From Pseudomonadota bacterium (GTDB lineage: Bacteria > Pseudomonadota > Alphaproteobacteria > Rhizobiales > Xanthobacteraceae), in assembly GCA_023391175.1 (NCBI GenBank), contig JAEWBL010000630.1, positions 1 through 5,005 of the forward strand: 5,005 bases of DNA. The letters run 5' to 3'. Below the pieces are notes generated by a model. That model was not told where the DNA came from, made no database searches, and saw only the letters and a program-made list of their open reading frames with translations. Position 1 is the first letter of the stretch. Every line of letters begins with the position of its first letter. Made by a program: the position numbers and the translations under genes. Positions 1 through 4,297 of this stretch are shown here, piece by piece.

Positions 1-348
1 CTCACCGACAGCGTGCCGGTGGGCGTCTATGCCAAGCAGGCCTTCACCAATCTCGGCCTGTGGGACAAGATCGGCCCCCGGATCGTCGGTTCGGAGAGCG
101 TCCGCGCGGCGCTGGCGTTGGTGGAGCGCGGCGAGGTGCCTTACGGCGTCGTCTACGCCACCGATGCGGCCATCGCCAAGAACGTGAAGATCGTCGCCAC
201 CTTCCCGGCCGACAGCTATCCGCCCGTCGATTACCCCTTCGCCCTCGTGAAGGGCCAGGACACCGCCGCCGCCAAGGCCTTCTTCGCCTTCGTCCAGAGC
301 CCCGAGGCCAAGGACATCTTCAAGAAGTACGGCTTCGCGGTGAACTGA
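1..348 (+). CDS. modA: Molybdate ABC transporter substrate-binding protein ModA (C-terminal part, 5' end outside window)
   Basis: Periplasmic protein that captures molybdate (and usually tungstate) and delivers it to the ModBC permease. The frame is open from base 1 to a TGA at 346-348, leaving the last 115 residues of a protein that is normally about 250 residues long. The visible part resembles the C-terminal lobe of ModA over its whole length: VPVGVYAKQAFTNLGLWD, then a SVRAALALVERGEVPYG stretch, then GVVYATDA with its tyrosine codon at 154-156 (ModA proteins use a tyrosine here for the oxyanion), then a typical FKKYGF ending. The first GTG in frame, at 13, is an internal valine codon and not the start. 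The next genes are modB and modC on the same strand, which fixes the transporter type. The signal peptide and N-terminal lobe lie off the left edge. Confidence 0.95.
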   Translation, partial: LTDSVPVGVYAKQAFTNLGLWDKIGPRIVGSESVRAALALVERGEVPYGVVYATDAAIAKNVKIVATFPADSYPPVDYPFALVKGQDTAAAKAFFAFVQSPEAKDIFKKYGFAVN

Positions 349-400
349 GCCGCTGCGCGCCGGGGGGCGCGGGGCGGAACGGGAATTGCTTATTGGGGGC

Positions 401-441
401 AAAAGGCCGAGCCTGTTTCACGGGCGATGCGCGGCCTTTTT
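401..441 (+). terminator. Hairpin with T-run between modA and modB (possible partial terminator/attenuator)
   Basis: A perfect 9-bp stem pairs AAAAGGCCG (401-409) with CGGCCTTTT (432-440), followed by one more T. Inside it, GCCTG (411-415) can pair with CGGGC (421-425), with one G-U pair and a five-base loop, extending the structure. This has the layout of an intrinsic terminator, but modB starts 19 bp further on. A leaky terminator, or an RNA-stability element giving more modA than modBC transcript, fits better than a full stop. The U-run is also part of the stem, which weakens the terminator reading. Confidence 0.5.
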
Positions 442-460
442 GCAGGCGGATATATTCGAG

Positions 461-1153
461 ATGTTGCTCACTCCCGAAGAATGGACGGCCGTGCGGCTGA
501 GCCTCATCGTGGCCTTCTGGGCCACTCTGTGGAGCCTGCCGCCGGCCATTCTCATTGGCTGGGTGCTCGCCCGCTTCGAGTTTCCCGGAAAAGGCATCTT
601 CGACGGCATCGTCCACCTGCCCCTCGTGCTGCCCAAGGTGGTGGTGGGCTATCTGCTGCTCATCGTCCTCGGCAACCGCGGCTATCTCGGCCAGTATCTC
701 AACGAGTGGTTCGGCATCTCGCTGATCTTCTCCACCGCGGGCGCCACGGTCGCGGCGGCGGTGGTGAGCTTCCCGCTCACGGTCAACGCCATCCGCCTTG
801 CCATCGGCGGCATCGACAAGGGCATCGAGACGGCAGCGCGCACGCTGGGGGCCAGCAGGCTCGACGCCTTCTTCACCGTGACACTGCCGCTGATGATGCC
901 CGGGGTGCTTTCCGGCTGCCTCATCTCGCTCGCGTCCGCGCTGGGCGAGTTCGGCGCCACCATCACCTTCGTCTCCAATGTGGAAGGCCAGACGCGGACC
1001 ATCCCGCTCGCCATCTACAGCGCCACCCACATGCCCGACGGCGACGCCATGGCGCTGCGCCTCACGGTGGTGTCAGTGATCCTCGCCCTCGGCTCCCTCA
1101 TGCTGGCGGAGATGGCGGACAAGCGCATCCGCGTGGCGCTGGGCCAGATATGA
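461..1153 (+). CDS. modB: Molybdate ABC transporter permease ModB
   Basis: Inner-membrane subunit forming the molybdate channel; two copies pair with two ModC ATPases and dock ModA. The product is 230 residues, close to E. coli ModB (229), and collinear with it from the N-terminus (LLTPEEWTAVRLSL). Hydrophobic segments lie near residues 13-37, 48-70, 86-110, 146-170 and 200-222. HLPLVLPKVVVGYLLL is at about 52-67. The cytoplasmic EAA loop that contacts the ATPase is seen as ETAARTLGA starting at E123, with the LP of FTVTLP at 142-143. GEFGATITFVSN is also typical of ModB. I chose ATG 461 over an in-frame TTG at 386 because the TTG would add 25 residues without family counterpart and would translate through the 401-441 hairpin. 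The ribosome site is weak (AGGCGGA at 444-450). The stop overlaps the modC start. Confidence 0.96.
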   Translation: MLLTPEEWTAVRLSLIVAFWATLWSLPPAILIGWVLARFEFPGKGIFDGIVHLPLVLPKVVVGYLLLIVLGNRGYLGQYLNEWFGISLIFSTAGATVAAAVVSFPLTVNAIRLAIGGIDKGIETAARTLGASRLDAFFTVTLPLMMPGVLSGCLISLASALGEFGATITFVSNVEGQTRTIPLAIYSATHMPDGDAMALRLTVVSVILALGSLMLAEMADKRIRVALGQI

Positions 1154-2361
1154 TCGAGATCGACGTTTCCCTCGCCCGCTCCACCGGCTTCCATCTGAAG
1201 GCGGACCTCAGGGCGCCCGAGACCGGCGTGACCGCCCTGTTCGGCCGTTCCGGCTGCGGGAAGACCACGGTGATCCAGCTGGTCGCCGGCTCGCTGACGC
1301 CGGACAGTGGGCACATCCGCGTCGGCGACACGGTGTTCTTCGACAAGCAGGCGGGCATCAACCTGCCCATGGAGCAGCGCGCGGTCGGCTACGTGTTCCA
1401 GGACGCGCGGCTGTTCCCGCACATGACCATCGAGAACAACCTGCGCTACGGCGAGCGCCGCACCAAGCGGCCGCGCACCATCAAGTTCGATGCCGTGGTG
1501 GAGATGCTGGGCGTCGGCCACCTCTTGCAGCGCCGCCCGCACACGCTTTCCGGCGGCGAGAAGCAGCGCATCGCCATCGGCCGCGCGCTCCTGTCCCAGC
1601 CGCGCCTCCTCCTGATGGACGAGCCCCTCGCCTCCCTGGACGAGATGCGCAAGGGCGAGATCCTGCCTTATCTCGAGCGGCTGCGCGACGAGCTGAACCT
1701 GCCCATCCTCTATGTCAGCCACTCCATCGAGGAGGTGCTGCGCCTCGCCGATGCGGTGGCCGCGCTGTCGGACGGCAAGGTCATCGCCTGCGGCCCCCTC
1801 GCCGACGTCCTGTCGCGGCCCGAGCTGCTGCCGGTGATCGGCCGGTTCGATATCGGCACCATCCTCGACTGCATCGTCACGGCGCACGATCCCGACCTCG
1901 GCCTTTCCACCGTCTCCTTCGCGGACGGCGAATTGCGCGTGCCGCTGGTGGGCCGCCCGGTGGGCGCGCCGGCGCGGGCGCGCATCCGCTCGCGTGACGT
2001 GTCGCTGTCCCTGTCGCGGCCCATGGACGTGTCGGTGACCAACCGGATTTCCGGCACCATCGCGGCCATCACGCGGGCGGAGGGCCCTTTCTCCGAGGTG
2101 GAGCTGGCGCTTTCCGCCGGCCGACTCAGCTCGCTGGTGACGCAGGAAAGCGTGCTGCGCCTTGGCCTTGAGCCGGGCATGCAGGTGTGGGCGATGATCA
2201 AGGCGGTGACGGTGGACAGCCGTCCGCCGGGCTTTTACTCGCCCGGCGCGGAGATCAGCCCGCCTGCTTCGCGGCCGGCGCGGCCAACGGCGAATCCGCC
2301 TCAGGATCCCCCGGCTCTGCGTGTGATTTCGGGTGGTAATCCGCCGCAAGGGCGGACGTAA
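1150..2361 (+). CDS. modC: Molybdate ABC transporter ATP-binding protein ModC
   Basis: ATPase subunit that powers molybdate import. It has 403 residues against 352 in E. coli. All nucleotide-binding motifs are intact: Walker A GRSGCGKT at 32-39, Q-loop Q84 in VFQDARLFPHM, signature LSGGEKQR at 133-140, Walker B LLLMDE ending D157-E158, D-loop LASLD, and switch H191 in YVSHS. A Mop/TOBE domain covers about residues 294-357 (SVTNRISGTI to IKAVTVDSR). In ModC proteins this domain binds molybdate and can inhibit transport. Residues from about 358 to 403 are a Pro/Ala/Gly-rich tail without E. coli counterpart, nearly all encoded in the region shared with modE. The ATG sits in the modB stop (ATGA), so translational coupling is likely and no strong ribosome site is needed. 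The same frame is open upstream through modB, but that part does not resemble any protein. Confidence 0.96.
   Translation: MIEIDVSLARSTGFHLKADLRAPETGVTALFGRSGCGKTTVIQLVAGSLTPDSGHIRVGDTVFFDKQAGINLPMEQRAVGYVFQDARLFPHMTIENNLRYGERRTKRPRTIKFDAVVEMLGVGHLLQRRPHTLSGGEKQRIAIGRALLSQPRLLLMDEPLASLDEMRKGEILPYLERLRDELNLPILYVSHSIEEVLRLADAVAALSDGKVIACGPLADVLSRPELLPVIGRFDIGTILDCIVTAHDPDLGLSTVSFADGELRVPLVGRPVGAPARARIRSRDVSLSLSRPMDVSVTNRISGTIAAITRAEGPFSEVELALSAGRLSSLVTQESVLRLGLEPGMQVWAMIKAVTVDSRPPGFYSPGAEISPPASRPARPTANPPQDPPALRVISGGNPPQGRT
2255..2361. other. Tail-to-tail overlap of modC (+) and modE (-) coding regions, 107 bp
   Basis: The modC stop (TAA 2359-2361) lies inside modE, and the modE stop (TGA on the minus strand, 2255-2257) lies inside modC. 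The shared DNA encodes the last 35 residues of each protein. Both tails are low-complexity and rich in Pro, Ala or Gly, so they are probably disordered. No bidirectional terminator hairpin with a T-run is visible here. Confidence 0.85.
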
Positions 2362-2743
2362 GCTCGTCCAGCGCCCCACTAGTGGCCTTGGCCGCCTGCC
2401 GCTCCATGGCGCGGTAGAGCGCGATCACCCGTTCGCCAAAGGCCGTCACCTCGGTGCCCGCGCCACGGCGGCCGGGGAAGGTGACGATCACGCGCTGCTC
2501 GAACATGCGGTCCAGCTCGTCCACCAGCAGCCAGGCGCGGCGATAGCTCATGCCGATGGCCTTGGCGGCGGCGAGGATGGAGCGGTGTTCGCGGATCGCC
2601 TCCAGAAGCTTGATCTTGCCCGGCCCGAGGCGCCGGCCGTCGGCGAAGTCCACGCGCAGGAAAAGGCGGGTGCCGTCCCGGCCCTGCCCGTCCTTGGTGC
2701 GGCTGTCCTTGCTGCGGCCACTGCCGCCCGTTCCGCCGCTCAT
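2255..2743 (-). CDS. modE: ModE-type molybdate-responsive regulator, DNA-binding domain only
   Basis: Winged helix-turn-helix regulator related to the N-terminal half of ModE, which represses modABC when molybdate is plentiful. The product is 162 residues. After a Gly/Ser/Lys-rich leader (1-24), the ModE domain runs from about 26 to 115: LFLRVDF, LGPGKIKLLEAI (39-50), the HTH with ILAAAKAIGMSYRRAWLLVDEL (56-77), FPGRRGAGTEVTAFG at the wing (89-103), then VIALYRAME. The GMSYRRAW segment matches GISYKSAW of E. coli ModE. E. coli ModE has about 262 residues with a C-terminal di-Mop sensor; here that sensor is absent and replaced by an Ala/Pro-rich tail. ATG 2743 is chosen because AGGAGA (+ strand 2750-2755) sits six bases upstream; the longer open frame to 3106 antisense-reads into the FTR1 gene. 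It converges on modC. One-domain ModE proteins occur in other proteobacteria, but how this one senses metal is unknown. Confidence 0.9.
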   Translation of the reverse strand: MSGGTGGSGRSKDSRTKDGQGRDGTRLFLRVDFADGRRLGPGKIKLLEAIREHRSILAAAKAIGMSYRRAWLLVDELDRMFEQRVIVTFPGRRGAGTEVTAFGERVIALYRAMERQAAKATSGALDELTSALAADYHPKSHAEPGDPEADSPLAAPAAKQAG

Positions 2744-2749
2744 GATGCT

Positions 2750-2755
2750 TCTCCT
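2750..2755 (-). promoter_or_regulatory. Ribosome-binding site of modE
   Basis: On the minus strand AGGAGA lies six bases before the ATG at 2743. It decides the modE start, since the frame is open for another 121 codons upstream. Confidence 0.8.
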
Positions 2756-2777
2756 CGGATGCCGCCCGGCGCACCGC

Positions 2778-2835
2778 CTGTCCCGGGAGCCCGGAACAGC
2801 GCAGTCAGCATACCGGAAGCCGGCGACCTCGGAAA
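2778..2835 (-). promoter_or_regulatory. Candidate modE promoter with overlapping dyad (22 bp, 2778-2799)
   Basis: Within the 140-bp gap between the FTR1 gene and modE, the minus strand shows TATGCT (+ strand 2807-2812) as a possible -10 and TTTCCG (2830-2835) as a weak -35, 17 bp apart. Just downstream, at the expected transcript start, lies a dyad: CTGT (2778-2781) and CCGGG (2783-2787) mirrored by CCCGG (2790-2794) and ACAG (2796-2799), so nine of eleven base pairs match. It could be an operator for ModE itself or another regulator, or a hairpin at the end of the FTR1 transcript. It does not look like the E. coli ModE box. The promoter boxes are poor matches. Confidence 0.3.
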
Positions 2836-2883
2836 CGCCGGAGGGCGACGGAAGCGCTCCGAAGATCAGGCGCGGAAGGAGGC

Positions 2884-3750
2884 TCAGGCGCGGGACACTT
2901 GGCCACCGGCCGAGTGGCCGGCGCTCTGACGGCGCGGGGCGGCCGAAAGGCGGCCGTTGACGATGGCCGACAGGCCGAGGATGACCGCCACCGTCGCCAC
3001 ATAGGCGATCACCTGCATGCCCGTGGGCTCGGCGCGGTAACCGACCAGCGTGCGCAGCACGCGGCCCAGCGCGCTGTCGTCGGCCAGCAGCCAGCTCGAA
3101 TTCCACACCGGCTCGGCCAGCGACTGGATGAAGCCGGAATCCTGCAGGATGCCCACCACCTGCGCGGCAAGGCCGGCGGCCAGCAGCGTGATGAGGACGG
3201 ACGTAACCTTGAACAGGTGCTTGAGCGGGATCGCCACAAGGCCGCGATAGAGCAGCAGCGACAGGGCCGCGCCGCCGGCGAGGCCCGCAAGGCCGCCGAG
3301 CACGACCTGGCCCGTCGAGTCGGCGCCGGTGCTGGCGATGCCATAGAGGAAGAGCACAATCTCGACACCCTCGCGCAGCACGGCCATGCCGACGACGATG
3401 GCCAGCGCGGCGAGGGGCTTGCGCCCCTCCTTCACGTCACGTCCGACTTCCCGCATCTCCATGACCATGTGCTTGCCGTGGCTCGCCATCCAGACGACCG
3501 TCCACACCAGCATGACCACCGCGACGGAAAGGATGGCGGCGTTCAGAATGTCCTGGCCCGAGCCATCGAAGGTGGAAGCGATGGTGTCGGCGAAGAGCGC
3601 GAGCACGCCCGAGCCGGCGATGCCGCCCAGGATGCCGAGGCTGATCCAGAGGCCGCGATGGCGGATGCCCTCCGAGGCGGCCAGCACCACGCCGGTGACA
3701 ATACCGGCCTCGAGGACTTCCCGGAAAACGATCAGAAGCGCGGCAATCAT
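2884..3750 (-). CDS. FTR1-family (EfeU-like) high-affinity iron permease
   Basis: Inner-membrane iron transporter related to E. coli EfeU and yeast Ftr1p. The product is 288 residues, near the EfeU length (about 276). The two hallmark iron-binding REXXE motifs are intact: REVLE at 10-14 in the first membrane helix and REGVE at 126-130 in the fourth. Hydrophobic segments lie near 2-24, 34-54, 70-90, 113-136, 148-168, 178-203 and 246-265, seven in all, as expected. The stretch HLFKVTSVLITLLAAGLAA (178-196) matches EfeU closely. ATG 3750 is preferred over an in-frame ATG at 3825 because it puts REVLE ten residues from the N-terminus as in EfeU and has AAGGA nine bases upstream (+ strand 3760-3764). 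The extra 25 residues of the longer form are not hydrophobic. A divergent imelysin gene supports iron uptake; no EfeB-type peroxidase gene is in the window. modE lies 140 bp downstream on the same strand. Confidence 0.93.
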   Translation of the reverse strand: MIAALLIVFREVLEAGIVTGVVLAASEGIRHRGLWISLGILGGIAGSGVLALFADTIASTFDGSGQDILNAAILSVAVVMLVWTVVWMASHGKHMVMEMREVGRDVKEGRKPLAALAIVVGMAVLREGVEIVLFLYGIASTGADSTGQVVLGGLAGLAGGAALSLLLYRGLVAIPLKHLFKVTSVLITLLAAGLAAQVVGILQDSGFIQSLAEPVWNSSWLLADDSALGRVLRTLVGYRAEPTGMQVIAYVATVAVILGLSAIVNGRLSAAPRRQSAGHSAGGQVSRA

Positions 3751-3823
3751 CGCGACCTGTCCTTCTGTCCCCGACGGCCGCTGCCGGCACGCACGAGCGG
3801 GCACAAACGCTGCCCTGAGGGCC

Positions 3824-3839
3824 ATCGCCCCGGGGCGAT
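3824..3839. repeat. Perfect 16-bp palindrome in the FTR1 leader
   Basis: ATCGCCCC (3824-3831) is followed directly by its reverse complement GGGGCGAT (3832-3839). It lies 73 bp upstream of the FTR1 start codon. As DNA it could be an operator; as RNA it would fold into a 6-bp stem with a four-base CCGG loop. Confidence 0.6.
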
Positions 3840-3877
3840 CAAGGCCGGCGGGACGAAAACCAATTGAATATGACGAA

Positions 3878-3907
3878 ATCCTATCACCCGGGTGCGGCCC
3901 CTGTCAC
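3878..3907 (-). promoter_or_regulatory. Candidate FTR1 gene promoter
   Basis: On the minus strand, GTGACA (+ strand 3902-3907) and TAGGAT (3878-3883) are separated by 18 bp. They match the sigma-70 type boxes at five of six and four of six positions. The predicted transcript start near 3871 would give a leader of about 120 bases that includes the 3824-3839 palindrome. Confidence 0.35.
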
Positions 3908-3922
3908 GGCAACGGCTGAGGT

Positions 3923-3937
3923 TTGGAATTGTTCAAA
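3923..3937. promoter_or_regulatory. GAA-N3-TTC dyad, candidate iron-regulator operator (FTR1 side)
   Basis: TTGGAA-TTG-TTCAAA has five of six arm pairs matching around a centre at 3930. It shares TGGAATTGTTC with the second dyad (4144-4158), where the motif lies on the opposite strand. It resembles the Irr iron-control element of Hyphomicrobiales, remembered as roughly TTTAGAA-N3-TTCTAAA. It ends 15 bp upstream of the candidate -35 box of the FTR1 gene. Confidence 0.4.
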
Positions 3938-4143
3938 TGAAAAGCTGCGCACCCATCCAGCGACCGTTCAGACTATAGTTGGAGGGCGGCTGCACCCGGC
4001 CGCGATCGGCGCGTGTTCAGCGTTTGCAGCGGGGCGCGACGAAGCGGCCCAGCGCGACGCGGATACAGGTGACGTTACGTCTTCTACTAAGGAGTGCGTC
4101 GCTTTGACTTGGGGACGGCAAGTCGATGCCCCGCAGTCTGGAC

Positions 4144-4158
4144 ATGGAACAATTCCAT
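4144..4158. promoter_or_regulatory. GAA-N3-TTC perfect dyad, candidate iron-regulator operator (imelysin side)
   Basis: ATGGAA-CAA-TTCCAT is a perfect dyad with six-base arms centred at 4151. Its minus strand carries the same 11-nt TGGAATTGTTC found at 3924-3934. It ends 15 bp upstream of the candidate -35 of the imelysin gene, matching the geometry on the other side. Irr is the most likely reader by motif shape, but this is inference. Confidence 0.45.
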
Positions 4159-4173
4159 TATTTTCCCAAGCGC

Positions 4174-4202
4174 TTGCCCCTCACCAGCCCGGCTCATACT
4201 CT
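4174..4202 (+). promoter_or_regulatory. Candidate imelysin gene promoter
   Basis: TTGCCC (4174-4179) and TACTCT (4197-4202) are 17 bp apart. They match sigma-70 type boxes at only four and three of six positions. An overlapping -10 choice, CATACT at 4195-4200, is similar in quality. The location just downstream of the perfect dyad is the main support. It would give a leader of roughly 90 bases. Confidence 0.25.
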
Positions 4203-4212
4203 CCGCGGCGAC

Positions 4213-4266
4213 GGGGCAAAGGCCCCGGTTCCGGTTGCCCCTGCCCCGGTTGCCCGGGTGCCGGTT
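4213..4266 (+). repeat. CCGGTT repeat block with alternative hairpins in the imelysin leader
   Basis: CCGGTT occurs at 4225, 4231, 4246 and 4261; the last three are spaced by exactly 15 bp, and the 4231 and 4246 units share CCGGTTGCCC. The first part can fold in two exclusive ways: GGGGC (4213-4217) with GCCCC (4222-4226), or GGGGCAA (4213-4219) with TTGCCCC (4235-4241). Both lie upstream of the ribosome site at 4283-4289. Confidence 0.5.
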
Positions 4267-4282
4267 CCTGTTTTCGAATTTC

Positions 4283-4289
4283 AAGGAGA
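4283..4289 (+). promoter_or_regulatory. Ribosome-binding site of the imelysin gene
   Basis: AAGGAGA lies eight bases before the ATG at 4298. It supports that start, which is followed directly by a signal peptide. Confidence 0.8.
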
Positions 4290-4297
4290 GAAGGTCG

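Larger units (their letters stand above)
3751..4297. other. Divergent intergenic region between the FTR1 and imelysin genes (547 bp)
   Basis: No convincing protein-coding gene was found here. The open frames that cross it have no recognisable sequence, or start at weak codons and run into the imelysin gene in another frame. It holds the promoters of both flanking genes and several dyads listed separately. An additional perfect odd dyad, GACGT-T-ACGTC, lies at 4071-4081. It is long for a simple divergent promoter, leaving room for long leaders or a small RNA that I cannot demonstrate. Confidence 0.7.

Noticed and set aside
349..460. Possible molybdenum-cofactor riboswitch before modB.
   Set aside because: The region is only 112 bases, shows a simple nested hairpin, and lies inside the operon and not ahead of it.
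427..1149. Open frame continuous with modC upstream through modB (644 codons in total).
   Set aside because: The upstream part is Arg/Pro/His-rich, reads modB out of frame and resembles no protein; modC begins cleanly at 1150.
1015..2379. Long minus-strand open frame opposite modC (454 codons), and others opposite modB (320-1030).
   Set aside because: Typical antisense shadows in GC-rich coding DNA; no recognisable sequence and strong ModB/ModC proteins on the other strand.
2901..2919. GGCCAC/GTGGCC inverted repeat near the FTR1 3' end.
   Set aside because: It lies inside the coding sequence, has no T-run, and such GC arms are expected in this composition.
3751..3825. Longer FTR1 start at 3825 on the minus strand.
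   Set aside because: It adds 25 non-hydrophobic residues before the first REXXE helix and would end in the 16-bp palindrome; ATG 3750 fits the family better.
3871..3886. TGA-N10-TCA resembling a RirA iron-responsive operator.
   Set aside because: The spacing is one base too long for the remembered TGA-N9-TCA form, and such short motifs occur often by chance.
3974..3979. TATAGT, a good -10 match on the plus strand.
   Set aside because: No -35 match at a fitting distance and no gene or RNA that it would clearly serve.
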